From the NCBI RefSeq assembly GCF_032842945.2, contig NZ_CP146606.1, positions 1,678,501 to 1,742,500 on the forward strand: a DNA stretch of 64,000 nucleotides, written 5' to 3'. A program made the translations under genes and the position numbers. The DNA is from Roseovarius sp. W115. Lineage in GTDB: Bacteria > Pseudomonadota > Alphaproteobacteria > Rhodobacterales > Rhodobacteraceae. The notes below the pieces were generated by a model, which was given only the letters and a program-made list of their open reading frames with translations, made no database searches and was not told the origin of the DNA. Below are positions 11,242 through 19,267 of this stretch, one piece after another; positions within the stretch are counted from its first letter, which is position 1, and every line of letters begins with the position of its first letter.

Positions 11242-13281
11242 TTAGTCCGCTATCTGCAGAACGTCCAGAAATGCAGGGCCAAATCTTTGCGCTCTTTTGT
11301 CCCCCAGGAGCCGTTCAAGGTCGGTAAGCGTCCTGGGCCGTGTTGAAACAACGCGCGCCAAAAGAGATGCTGAACAGCTTAAGGGTTTCTCCATACCGTC
11401 TTCACCGCGGGATAGGTCAGCCTGTACTTCGAGCAGGCGGTCGTACAAAACGCCGGTTTCCCGCCCCGCCATTTTACGGCGTCTTGGGTGCATGTCTTCG
11501 GCTTCGCCATTGATCACCTCCAAAAATGCGGCGCCATATTGCTCCAGCTTTTTGGCTCCGACGCCACTGACCTTAGCCATGCCGTCCAGAGTTGCAGGCC
11601 GGGTTTCAGCCATTTCGATCAGAGTGCGGTCTGTGAAGACGATGTAGGCCGGGACTTTGGCGGCTTCAGCAAATTCGCGTCGTTTGGCTTTCAGAGCAGA
11701 CAAAAGTGGTGCGTCTTCGTCTGAAACCAGCGCTTTGGCCACTGGCCGGCGTGACTTTGTCACAAGCGTGTCGCGTCGAAGTGTGATTTTTTCCTTGTCT
11801 TTCAAAATAGGTACAGCTTTGTCGGTCATGCGTAATGCGCCGTGTCGAGACGGATCGGGACGTACCAGATCATGACCCATCATTTGGCGGAAAACTCCTT
11901 GCCACGTGCGCTTGTCCGTTTCCTTACCCACGCCAAAAGTTGGAAGTTGATCATGCCCTCTGGCACGCACTTTGTCTGTCAGAGTGCCGCATAGGATATC
12001 TATGAGATGGCCCGCGCCGAAATACTCGTCAGTTCGTAGCATGGCCGAAAGCGCTTTGCGCACGTCTTGGGTACCATCGAAAACTTCTGGGGGCGTCTGG
12101 CAAGTATCGCAGTTGCCACATGGCTCGGCGTTTTCGCCAAAGTAGCTCAGCAAGGTACAACGCCGGCACCCTTGTGCTTCGGCCAAGCCCAGTAAGGCAT
12201 TGAGCCGTGCGTGATCTGCGGAGCGCCGCTCCGGAGGTGCCAAACCTTCGTCAATCTGACTGCGGCGCAGGCGGATATCATCCGCCCCGAACAAGGTTAG
12301 TGTGTCTGCTGGCGCACCATCGCGCCCGGCACGGCCGATTTCTTGATAGTAGGCTTCGATTGATTTCGGAAGATCAGCATGCGCCACCCAGCGGATGTCG
12401 GGCTTGTCCACGCCCATACCAAAGGCCACCGTGGCGACGACAATCAACCCGTCTTCTTGCGCAAACCGGGCTTCAACCTCGCGGCGCAATTCGGCCTCCA
12501 TCCCGCCGTGATAAGCACAGGTGCTATGCCCTGCGTCGCGCAGCGCTTGCGCCAATGTCTGGGTCTTGGCTCTCGTGCCACAATAGACAATGCCACTTTG
12601 TCCTTCTCGCGCTGCGGCAAATTCCAGGATCTGCTGGCGTGGAGAGGACTTAGCTGTAAATGCAAGCCGGATATTCGGTCGGTCAAATCCCTTCAGAAAG
12701 ATCTCGGGTGGCTCGCCGTCAAAGAGTTTTTCGATGATTTCGTCACGGGTTTCCGCATCTGCTGTAGCTGTGAACGCCGCCAGGGGCACATCCAACGCTC
12801 TGCGCAGATCGCCAATGCGTAGGTAGTCGGGCCGAAAGTCATGGCCCCATTGGCTCACACAATGCGCTTCATCCACAGCAATCAGCGAAACACCAATCCG
12901 GCGGAGCATTCCAAGAGCCGACCCAGCAGCAAGACGTTCCGGTGCGATGTAGAGCAGCTTGAGCTGCCCGCTCTCGAGCGCGTCCCATACGGCCTGCGTT
13001 TCTTCCTCGGTATTACCAGAGGTCAGCGCCCCGGCATTCACACCCACGGCACGAAGCGCACGCACCTGATCGCGCATCAAGGCGATGAGCGGTGAGATCA
13101 CTACCGTAACACCATCGCGCATCAAGGCGGGCAGCTGGTAGCAAAGAGATTTCCCGCCACCGGTTGGCATGATCGCAAGGGTGTTATTGCCAGCGGCAAC
13201 TGTCTCTACAATTTCACCCTGTCCGGGGCGAAACGCGTCGAATCCAAAGATATCTTGCAACAGCGTGGCAGCGCACTGCAT
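11242..13281 (-). CDS. recQ: ATP-dependent DNA helicase RecQ
   Basis: Superfamily 2 3'-5' helicase of 679 residues acting in recombination and replication-fork repair. Seen in order: the RecQ motif 0 region (FGFDAFRPGQ), Walker A (MPTGGGKSLCYQLPAL), the DExH box (VDEAHCVSQWGHDFRPDY), motif VI (YYQEIGRAGRDG), the zinc-binding cysteines of the RQC domain (CRRC and CGNCDTC), a winged helix and a C-terminal HRDC domain. The length is slightly above the E. coli enzyme. The start MQCAATLLQDIFGF matches the family. An exact TTAA-N7-TTAA box lies about 50 bases upstream. Confidence 0.96.
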   Translation of the reverse strand: MQCAATLLQDIFGFDAFRPGQGEIVETVAAGNNTLAIMPTGGGKSLCYQLPALMRDGVTVVISPLIALMRDQVRALRAVGVNAGALTSGNTEEETQAVWDALESGQLKLLYIAPERLAAGSALGMLRRIGVSLIAVDEAHCVSQWGHDFRPDYLRIGDLRRALDVPLAAFTATADAETRDEIIEKLFDGEPPEIFLKGFDRPNIRLAFTAKSSPRQQILEFAAAREGQSGIVYCGTRAKTQTLAQALRDAGHSTCAYHGGMEAELRREVEARFAQEDGLIVVATVAFGMGVDKPDIRWVAHADLPKSIEAYYQEIGRAGRDGAPADTLTLFGADDIRLRRSQIDEGLAPPERRSADHARLNALLGLAEAQGCRRCTLLSYFGENAEPCGNCDTCQTPPEVFDGTQDVRKALSAMLRTDEYFGAGHLIDILCGTLTDKVRARGHDQLPTFGVGKETDKRTWQGVFRQMMGHDLVRPDPSRHGALRMTDKAVPILKDKEKITLRRDTLVTKSRRPVAKALVSDEDAPLLSALKAKRREFAEAAKVPAYIVFTDRTLIEMAETRPATLDGMAKVSGVGAKKLEQYGAAFLEVINGEAEDMHPRRRKMAGRETGVLYDRLLEVQADLSRGEDGMEKPLSCSASLLARVVSTRPRTLTDLERLLGDKRAQRFGPAFLDVLQIAD

Positions 13282-13329
13282 TTGAGGCCTGTAAGTTTTT
13301 GTTCTGCTCTTACAGGAGACCTTTTCACA

Positions 13330-13344
13330 TTAATGTCCGGTTAA
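13330..13344. promoter_or_regulatory. CtrA-type box upstream of recQ
   Basis: TTAA-N7-TTAA is seen exactly between the divergent side of recQ and the end of the YggT gene. The CtrA consensus is TTAA-N7-TTAAC; the flanking base here is T rather than C on either strand. Binding is inferred from the pattern alone. Confidence 0.4.
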
Positions 13345-13355
13345 TCAACCTGAGA

Positions 13356-13664
13356 TCAGCCACAATATGTCAATCGGTTCCCACCGCACAGAAGCTCTGG
13401 AAGAATGAAGTCACGCAGAGACAGCAAAATGATAAATGCCACAAGCGGAGCGAGGTCCAGCGGATGGGTGTTGGGCAGAAAACGGCGAATTGGCGTGTAA
13501 ATCGGCTCTAACAGACGATTTAGCCCGTACCAGATTTGCGCCACGAACTGTTGGTGCAGGTTGAGAACCTGAAAACTGATCAGCCAGCTCATGATGATAT
13601 GGATGATCATAATGAAAAACGCGACATCAAGGATCAGGCCGATAGGCCCCGCGATTGCCTGCAT
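13356..13664 (-). CDS. YggT family membrane protein
   Basis: Small inner-membrane protein of 102 residues with two hydrophobic helices (about residues 8-30 and 70-92) around the family core IWYGLNRLLEPIYTPIRRFLPNT. YggT proteins are two-helix membrane proteins linked in various bacteria to osmotic tolerance, cell shape or division; no reaction is known. A GGGAA sequence precedes the ATG. It lies downstream of a divergent thioesterase gene and upstream of recQ on the same strand, with 74 bases between it and recQ. Confidence 0.9.
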   Translation of the reverse strand: MQAIAGPIGLILDVAFFIMIIHIIMSWLISFQVLNLHQQFVAQIWYGLNRLLEPIYTPIRRFLPNTHPLDLAPLVAFIILLSLRDFILPELLCGGNRLTYCG

Positions 13665-13740
13665 CTGTTTGGTTCCCTTCCAGTGTTGAACCTAGGTAAT
13701 CAGGGTCGCGAAAAACCGCAAGGTTTACGCGAGGTCGTGG

Positions 13741-13767
13741 GTTGACGTTGCCGCAACTTACGTCAAC
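13741..13767. promoter_or_regulatory. 8-bp inverted repeat upstream of the thioesterase gene
   Basis: GTTGACGT and ACGTCAAC form a perfect inverted repeat with an 11-base spacer, ending 32 bases before the thioesterase start. It could be an operator for a dimeric regulator. The regulator is not identified. Confidence 0.35.
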
Positions 13768-13799
13768 TTCGAAAAAGCTAACTGCAAAGGATTACCCCC

Positions 13800-14354
13800 A
13801 TGTATCCTGTCTTCAGAATGGTGTGGCAAATATTCAAGGTGCGCAATGCTGCTCCGCTCAAACTCGGAGAGGCGCATATCTCGCACCACATCTGTCTTCC
13901 CTGGGACATCGACATCTGGATGGAGCTCAACAACGGACGGACACTGACGCTTTATGATTTAGGGCGCATCCCATTCGCAATCCGATCTGGGCTTGTAAAG
14001 GTAATGCGCAGAGAAAGCTGGGGTTTGACCATGGCTGGTGCAAGCGTGCGCTACCGTCAACGCATAAGGATGTTTGAGGTGGTTGAAATGCGCTCTCGTG
14101 CTGTCTTTTGGGACGCGCGTTTCATGTACGTCGAACAGTCGATGTGGAAGAAGAACGGTGAATGCGCAAACCACATTGTCTACCGTGCTGCGGTAACAAG
14201 CGATGCCGGTATCGTCGCGCCCGTGAAAGTCGCGGAAGCAATGGGCGTTGATCCTCAGCCGCCGCTGGCTCCTGAATGGGTCGCAGCCTGGATTGCAGCG
14301 GATCAGGTGCGTCCATGGCCACCCATGCAAGAAGACCTTGCCACTCCAAGCTGA
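13800..14354 (+). CDS. Acyl-CoA thioesterase-like protein (hotdog fold)
   Basis: A protein of 184 residues of the 4HBT_2/thioesterase family. The core LPWDIDIWMELNNGRTLTLYDLGR carries the DxWxExNNGR signature of the hotdog active-site region, followed by GLTMAGASVRYRQRIRMFE and the conserved FMYVEQSMWKKNGECANH strand. Such proteins hydrolyse acyl-CoA or other thioesters in the cytoplasm; the acyl chain specificity cannot be read. AGGA lies 9 bases before the ATG. It is followed after 33 bases by the MFS gene on the same strand. An inverted repeat upstream may be its operator. Confidence 0.8.
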   Translation: MYPVFRMVWQIFKVRNAAPLKLGEAHISHHICLPWDIDIWMELNNGRTLTLYDLGRIPFAIRSGLVKVMRRESWGLTMAGASVRYRQRIRMFEVVEMRSRAVFWDARFMYVEQSMWKKNGECANHIVYRAAVTSDAGIVAPVKVAEAMGVDPQPPLAPEWVAAWIAADQVRPWPPMQEDLATPS

Positions 14355-14387
14355 AGCTAGTCATATCGCTCTGCACAAGGGGGCAGT

Positions 14388-15722
14388 ATGGCTCAGGTTT
14401 CGGCACGCAAGCGCATTTGGGGTTGGTTCTTTTTTGACTGGGCCAGCCAGCCTTACAATACACTGTTGATTACCTTCATCTTTGCGCCGTTCGTCAAGGA
14501 ACTCATTGACGATGGTGCGCGCGCGCAATCGGTCTGGGGCTTCACAGTTGGGGCCGCGGGGCTGACCATAGCGCTGGCCGCTCCGATTCTAGGGGCAATT
14601 GCCGATACCTATGGCAACAGGCTCAAATGGATTTGGTTTTTCTCTGTTTTTTATGTGCTTGGAGCGTCCGGCATCTGGATGGCTAACCCAGAGGATCTGA
14701 CACTTTGGCTGGTGTTGTTGTGTTTTGCCATCGGTTTGATTGGTATGGAGTTTGCCACGATCTTCACCAACTCCATCTTGCCCGATCTTGGAACGCGAAA
14801 AGAAATCGGTCGGATTTCTGGGAAGGGGTGGGCTTTTGGCTATCTCGGCGGGTTGGTTGGTCTTTTGATTATGTTGGCCTTCTTCGCGGAAAACGCAGAA
14901 ACCGGACAAACCATGCTGGGACGAGATCCCGCTTTTCGCCTTGACCCGGATCGGCGAGAAGGCACGCGGTTTGTCGGGCCGCTTACAGCGATCTGGTATG
15001 TGGTCTTTATGATCCCGTTTTTCCTCTGGGTCAAAGATCCGAAGGTTGATGCGCCAAAGAGCGGCGCTTTGAAAGATGCGATGCGGGGACTTCGGAGCAC
15101 AATCCGCAGTTTGCCGCAAACACCATCGCTTTTTGCCTATTTGGCTTCATCTATGCTGTATCGAGATGCGCTGAATGGAATGTACTTCTTTGGCGGAATT
15201 TATGCAGCTGGGGTTTTGGGCTGGACCGTCGTGGATACTGGTGTGTTCGGTATCCTTGCAATTGTGTCAGGCGCTCTGTTTGCTTGGCTTGGCGGCTTTG
15301 CAGATGACTATTTTGGCCCCAAACCGGTGATCCGGCTTTGCATTCTTGTGCTATGTGCTGTTGCAATTTCGATTGTCTTCGTGTCCCGCGACAGCGTCTT
15401 CGGAATCGCGGTTGATCCGACTTCCCGACTTCCCGATTTGGCATTTTACATCGTTGGAGCCGTGATCGGCGCGGCAGGTGGCGTGATCCAATCGGCCAGC
15501 CGGACCATGATGGTCCGTCAGGCACGGCCAGACCGCATGACAGAGGCTTTTGGTCTTTATGCTCTGGCGGGTAAAGCCACCAGCTTTCTTGCGCCGCTTT
15601 CGGTCGGTGTCGTCACCGGGTTGAGCGGAAGTCAGCAAATCGGTGTGACGCCTCTGATTGTTCTTTTCCTGCTGGGTTTGCTGCTGCTACGCTGGGTGCA
15701 TCCAGAAGGGGAAAATGCATGA
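14388..15722 (+). CDS. MFS transporter, Atg22/UMF1-like family
   Basis: Inner-membrane transporter of 444 residues with about 12 hydrophobic segments. The N-terminus WGWFFFDWASQPYNTLLITF is the hallmark of the Atg22-like/UMF1 branch of the major facilitator superfamily, whose eukaryotic relatives export amino acids from the vacuole. GADD-type loop motifs (GGFADDYFGPKPVI) and the late VIQSASRTMMVRQARPDRMTEAFGLYALAGKA segment also fit. The substrate is unknown. GGGGG precedes the ATG. Its stop overlaps the mepA start (ATGA), so translation of the two is probably coupled. Confidence 0.87.
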   Translation: MAQVSARKRIWGWFFFDWASQPYNTLLITFIFAPFVKELIDDGARAQSVWGFTVGAAGLTIALAAPILGAIADTYGNRLKWIWFFSVFYVLGASGIWMANPEDLTLWLVLLCFAIGLIGMEFATIFTNSILPDLGTRKEIGRISGKGWAFGYLGGLVGLLIMLAFFAENAETGQTMLGRDPAFRLDPDRREGTRFVGPLTAIWYVVFMIPFFLWVKDPKVDAPKSGALKDAMRGLRSTIRSLPQTPSLFAYLASSMLYRDALNGMYFFGGIYAAGVLGWTVVDTGVFGILAIVSGALFAWLGGFADDYFGPKPVIRLCILVLCAVAISIVFVSRDSVFGIAVDPTSRLPDLAFYIVGAVIGAAGGVIQSASRTMMVRQARPDRMTEAFGLYALAGKATSFLAPLSVGVVTGLSGSQQIGVTPLIVLFLLGLLLLRWVHPEGENA

Positions 15723-16648
15723 TGCGACATGGGTTGAAGATGACGTGCCTGGCCGTTTTACTTGCGGCTTGTAGCGCTTCAACAAATGACTCATCAGACC
15801 TTTCGCAAACCGTTCTTTCGACGCAGAGTATTCCGGTTGCGATGCAGGGTGTTGAGGCGCGCCAGTTGTTTGGAGCGAAGCCCGACGCATCACAACAAAG
15901 CACAGCGCCGTTTGGCGGATATGCCAAGGGCTGTCTTGCTGGCGGCGTTCAACTTGCCGAGACCGGGCCAACCTGGCAGGCAATGCGTCTCAGCCGGAAT
16001 CGAAATTGGGGGCACCCTCAGGCGATTGATTTTGTCCAAAAACTGTCGCGCTTTGCGGCAACTCAACCGGGTTGGGAAGGTCTTTACATAGGCGATATCA
16101 GCCAGCCACGTGGTGGGCCGATGCTTACCGGCCACAGAAGCCACCAGTTGGGCCTCGACATCGATATCTGGATGTTGCCACCCAAACGATTGAACCTGAG
16201 CCGTGCAGAGCGCGAGAGCCTCTCATCTATTTCTCTCAGACGGGCCAATGGGGCCTTTACCAACGACAACTACTCCCGCCAGCATCATGAGATCATGAAG
16301 GCCGCAGCTAAGGACCCGAGGGTGGCACGAATTTTTGTGTTCCCGGGTGCTAAGGTGCGGATGTGCAAGGAAGAAAAAGGTGACAGGGCGTGGTTGCGGA
16401 AGATACGACCATGGTATGGGCATCACTATCATTTCCATGTGCGGCTGAAATGCCCTAAGGGCGCGTCGGGCTGTGTGGATCAGGCAGCACCGCCTGCCGG
16501 GGATGGCTGCGCGGATGCCGAACAGTGGGCCAAGAACATCCTGAACCCGCCGCCGCCCGATCCCAATGCGCCGCCACCGAAACCGCGTCGTGAGCTTCGG
16601 ATGCAAGATTTGCCACGACAATGCGTTGCGGTATTGCAATCACAGTGA
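15719..16648 (+). CDS. mepA: Penicillin-insensitive murein endopeptidase
   Basis: Periplasmic LAS-family metallopeptidase of 309 residues that cleaves D-Ala-meso-DAP crosslinks in peptidoglycan. The N-terminus carries a lipoprotein-like signal with LLAACSAS. The zinc site is visible as HRSHQLGLDIDIW and, near residue 240, HYHFHVRLKCP. Paired cysteines also match MepA. The C-terminal 50 residues are proline rich. The start overlaps the preceding MFS gene by four bases. The lipobox suggests membrane anchoring, where the E. coli enzyme is soluble. Confidence 0.94.
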   Translation: MMRHGLKMTCLAVLLAACSASTNDSSDLSQTVLSTQSIPVAMQGVEARQLFGAKPDASQQSTAPFGGYAKGCLAGGVQLAETGPTWQAMRLSRNRNWGHPQAIDFVQKLSRFAATQPGWEGLYIGDISQPRGGPMLTGHRSHQLGLDIDIWMLPPKRLNLSRAERESLSSISLRRANGAFTNDNYSRQHHEIMKAAAKDPRVARIFVFPGAKVRMCKEEKGDRAWLRKIRPWYGHHYHFHVRLKCPKGASGCVDQAAPPAGDGCADAEQWAKNILNPPPPDPNAPPPKPRRELRMQDLPRQCVAVLQSQ

Positions 16649-16693
16649 CGCCACATCCTGTGGATAAAAATCAGGCAACCGCTGCATTTTGTT

Positions 16694-16699
16694 TTGACA
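16694..16699 (+). promoter_or_regulatory. Candidate -35 element of the small transcript
   Basis: A perfect TTGACA lies in the 345-base gap after mepA, about 60 bases before the tiny ORF. No clear -10 hexamer is seen at the right distance. Support is the -35 hexamer and its position only. Confidence 0.3.
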
Positions 16700-16740
16700 A
16701 GTATGAAATCTGTGGCAGGCTGCACTTGAGTTCAACAATC

Positions 16741-16813
16741 GAAAGGAGGTGATCCAGTGTCTATAAAGGGATTGGAGAGAGGTGTCGGAACAGTCAGGGA
16801 GGACCTCGTCTAA
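16741..16813 (+). other. 18-codon ORF preceded by a 17-base complement of the 16S rRNA 3' end
   Basis: GAAAGGAGGTGATCCAG at 16741-16757 is the exact reverse complement of the universal 16S rRNA tail (CTGGATCACCTCCTTTC), far longer than a normal Shine-Dalgarno match. A GTG at 16757 overlaps its last base and opens an ORF MSIKGLERGVGTVREDLV ending at 16813. A strong terminator follows at 16881. The unit therefore looks like a short transcript encoding a peptide, a leader, or a regulatory RNA that could pair with the anti-Shine-Dalgarno. The pairing segment and the ORF are seen. Transcription and function are inferred. It is not a fragment of a 16S gene, because similarity stops after the 17 bases. 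Confidence 0.45.
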
Positions 16814-16880
16814 GGCAAACCTTGGGCGTGTTGACCCACTGATTGGCACGGCCTAACCGGCCCGCCTCCGAAAACTTTAG

Positions 16881-16911
16881 GGGCCGCTCCACATCTTGGA
16901 GCGGCCCTTTT
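16881..16911 (+). terminator. Rho-independent terminator
   Basis: Perfect 11-base-pair stem GGGCCGCTCCA / TGGAGCGGCCC with the loop CATCT, followed by TTTT. It ends the small transcript or mepA read-through before arfB. Confidence 0.85.
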
Positions 16912-16927
16912 AGGTGTAAATTTCCCC

Positions 16928-16968
16928 GTCGGTATTGCGTCGGTATAGTGTCGGTATCGCATCGGTGC
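16928..16968 (+). repeat. Four phased 11-bp repeats (GTCGGTAT-N3)
   Basis: GTCGGTAT occurs at 16928, 16939 and 16950, and ATCGGTGC at 16961, so the spacing is exactly 11 bases. The array ends 25 bases before the arfB start. A second array with the same period and the same ATCGGTGCGA unit lies at 60054. One helical turn per unit would place each copy on the same DNA face. Confidence 0.75.
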
Positions 16969-16993
16969 GAAGGTCAGTGCGCAGCAGAGTGTT

Positions 16994-17413
16994 ATGTTGA
17001 AGATCAACGAGCAGATCACGATTGAGGATTGGGAACTAACCGAGCAATTCGTGCGCGCGTCAGGGCCCGGCGGTCAGAATGTGAACAAGGTGGCCACGGC
17101 GGTAGAGCTTCGGTTTGAGGCGGAGCGGTCGCCGAACCTGTCCGACCCGATAAAGCGAAGACTGAGGCGACTAGCCGGAAGACGCTGGACCAAGGAGGGC
17201 GCTCTGGTGATCCAGGTGTCCGAGGAGAGATCGCAGGCTCGCAATCGCGAGATTGCCCGCGAAAGGCTCAGCGCACTCATTCGCAAAGCCTGCGAAAAAC
17301 CCAAACGCCGCATCCCGACCAAAGTTTCGGCCAATCAAAAACGCAAGCGTGTAGAGGCCAAGAAAAAGCGCGCCGAGGTAAAAGCGCTCCGAGGTCGGAT
17401 TGACGACTCATGA
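16994..17413 (+). CDS. arfB: Alternative ribosome rescue peptidyl-tRNA hydrolase ArfB
   Basis: A protein of 139 residues of the ArfB/YaeJ family that releases nascent chains from ribosomes stalled without a stop codon. The catalytic GGQ is in SGPGGQNVNKVAT (about residues 28-40). The C-terminal tail is strongly basic (KRKRVEAKKKRAEVKALRGR) and is the part that enters the empty mRNA channel. The length matches the family. Its stop overlaps the start of the next MFS gene (ATGA), and a phased repeat array lies directly upstream. Confidence 0.95.
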   Translation: MLKINEQITIEDWELTEQFVRASGPGGQNVNKVATAVELRFEAERSPNLSDPIKRRLRRLAGRRWTKEGALVIQVSEERSQARNREIARERLSALIRKACEKPKRRIPTKVSANQKRKRVEAKKKRAEVKALRGRIDDS

Positions 17414-18552
17414 TGGTTGGACCGTCGCAAGGCACGCGTGTCCTGACCGGAGCCTCCCTTCTTTCAGCAGTCCTGGGCTCTATTCATGCGTTTTCGATTT
17501 TCATTGAGCCGTTGGAAACCCAGTTTCAAGCATCACGTGGATTGGTCAGCCTGACCTATTCCGGCGGACTGATGTGTCTCACCCTGATGGTGCTGTTGGG
17601 CCATAAATTTTACGGACGAGCACCGGCACCAATACTATGCCTATTTGCCGTCGTCTTGGGTGCGATTGGCGCCAGTGTGGCGGCTAATGCAAATGCGCTT
17701 TGGCAAGTTTGGCTTGGATACAGCATCCTGTTTGGTCTGGCCAATGGGATTGGGTACGGCTTTGGGCTTCAGATGGCGGCACAGGCCAATCCAGGACAAG
17801 AAGGATTTGCGATGGGTATGGTGACTGCTGCCTACGCGCTGGGGGCCGTTGTTTCACCCGCATTGTTTGAGTTAGGCTTGGCCAGTGGAGGGTTCTGGAG
17901 TGCGATGCTGAGCCTTGCAATCGCATTGCTCGTTTTCGGATTGATCTCTGCTTGCTTAATGCGGGGTGCGCGATTTTCTGCGTCGATACCGGTACGGCCG
18001 GGGTCAAAGGTTTCAGGCGTATGGCCCATGTGGCTGGCGTATTTCGGAGGCGTTATGGCGGGATTGATGGTGATCGGTCATGCTGCCGGGATTGCAAAGG
18101 CGCTTGACCCGAGCAAGGCCTTGTGGATTGCGCCAGCTGTTGTCGCGGCATGCAACCTTTTCGGAAGCTTGCTGGGCGGTCAGGCTGTTGACCGCCTGCC
18201 TCCGCGTTGGGTTGTCGTTGGCTTCTCCGTGATCACTTTTGCCGCACTTGTTGCTTTGGTTGCAATCGGTGCGCCAATTGCAATGATCACTTTGGGGATG
18301 GTTGGTTTCGCCTATGGCGGAACGATTGCTTCTTGGCCGCCAGTGATCGCAAAACGCGTGGGAATGGATCAAAGTGCCAAAGTCTATGGTCGGGTTTTCA
18401 CAGCCTGGGGTATGGCGGGCCTTGCCGGGCCTTGGCTTGCAGGAACCCTTTATGACGGTACGGGTGCCTATACGGTTGCGTTGGGGGTGGCGGCCATGTT
18501 TTCCGGAGTTGCAGTTGTGATGTCTGGCCTGGTTTTGGCGCAAGGCCGCTAG
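17410..18552 (+). CDS. MFS transporter
   Basis: Inner-membrane transporter of 380 residues with about 12 hydrophobic helices. Helix 1 contains SIHAFSIFIEPLETQF, resembling oxalate/formate-antiporter-like and monocarboxylate-type MFS proteins. A cytoplasmic loop motif GGQAVDRLPPRWVV is seen between the halves. The substrate cannot be assigned. Translation is probably coupled to arfB by a four-base overlap. Its last four bases overlap the end of the convergent deacetylase gene. Confidence 0.85.
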   Translation: MMVGPSQGTRVLTGASLLSAVLGSIHAFSIFIEPLETQFQASRGLVSLTYSGGLMCLTLMVLLGHKFYGRAPAPILCLFAVVLGAIGASVAANANALWQVWLGYSILFGLANGIGYGFGLQMAAQANPGQEGFAMGMVTAAYALGAVVSPALFELGLASGGFWSAMLSLAIALLVFGLISACLMRGARFSASIPVRPGSKVSGVWPMWLAYFGGVMAGLMVIGHAAGIAKALDPSKALWIAPAVVAACNLFGSLLGGQAVDRLPPRWVVVGFSVITFAALVALVAIGAPIAMITLGMVGFAYGGTIASWPPVIAKRVGMDQSAKVYGRVFTAWGMAGLAGPWLAGTLYDGTGAYTVALGVAAMFSGVAVVMSGLVLAQGR

Positions 18553-19235
18553 GCATCCTGAAGTGATACAACTGAGATCCCTCTCGCCACCGCCCCCTCC
18601 AGCAACCGCGCCACCTGCTTTTGCGCGCTGTAAAACCCTGGCCCCGTTTTTCGCGCTCTGATGTCGTGCCCGACGAACACCGCTGTGCCGCCGGTTTCCG
18701 CGATGAGGTCGAGGAACTCCATTTGGCGCTTCCAGCCCGGGAAGGCTTTGTGCTGCATGTCGGCGAAGCTGAGGTTGGCGAGGCATTTGTTGGCTGGTAA
18801 TTCTTGATAGATACGAGCGCCGGGATTGTCGGGGTCGATGCTGCGCGGACCATCTGTGCGGATGACTTCGAACCGCTCGGCCAGGGCTTTGCGTGTTTCG
18901 GATGTTGAGGCGTGAAACGGGCAGGCGAAGCTGCGCGCGGGAAAACCCAGGGCACGATGCTCTGCGACACCGCGGTCCACTTCGTGTTCAAGCCAGTGCT
19001 CCAGGCCATGTCGCTTCAGGTACTGGTCAAGCCGAGGGTGAGTTCGGGTGTGATACGCGATCTCATGCCCATCACGCTGCAAAAGATGCAGCCCCTTAAT
19101 CTGTTCAGGCGTGGCGGTGTGGAGGTGGCTGATGCAGAAAGTGACCCGCGCTTCATAGGCGTCGAACACCGGTCGCGCGGCGCACCAGTTGTTCACGAAA
19201 AGATCATCAAAGGTTAGGCACAGTTTTCCCGGCAT
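18549..19235 (-). CDS. Polysaccharide deacetylase (NodB fold)
   Basis: A protein of 228 residues of the carbohydrate esterase 4 fold. The metal-site motifs are CLTFDDL near the N-terminus and AYHTRTHP about 55 residues later (H-x3-H), with SFACPFHAS and VFVGHDI further on. There is no signal peptide, so it probably acts in the cytoplasm on a sugar precursor or lipid-linked intermediate rather than on exported polymer. It lies 32 bases downstream of wzc on the same strand and marks the left edge of the polysaccharide locus. Confidence 0.85.
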   Translation of the reverse strand: MPGKLCLTFDDLFVNNWCAARPVFDAYEARVTFCISHLHTATPEQIKGLHLLQRDGHEIAYHTRTHPRLDQYLKRHGLEHWLEHEVDRGVAEHRALGFPARSFACPFHASTSETRKALAERFEVIRTDGPRSIDPDNPGARIYQELPANKCLANLSFADMQHKAFPGWKRQMEFLDLIAETGGTAVFVGHDIRARKTGPGFYSAQKQVARLLEGAVARGISVVSLQDA

Positions 19236-19267
19236 AGCGGTGTTTTATCCGGGGTTGTCGGTATTGC

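Noticed and set aside
16741..16757. Possible fragment of a 16S rRNA gene in reverse orientation
   Set aside because: Only 17 bases match; the flanking sequence has no rRNA similarity, and no 23S or tRNA genes are near.
19257..19264. Single GTCGGTAT copy near the deacetylase start
   Set aside because: An isolated 8-mer without the 11-base phasing of the two arrays; probably chance.
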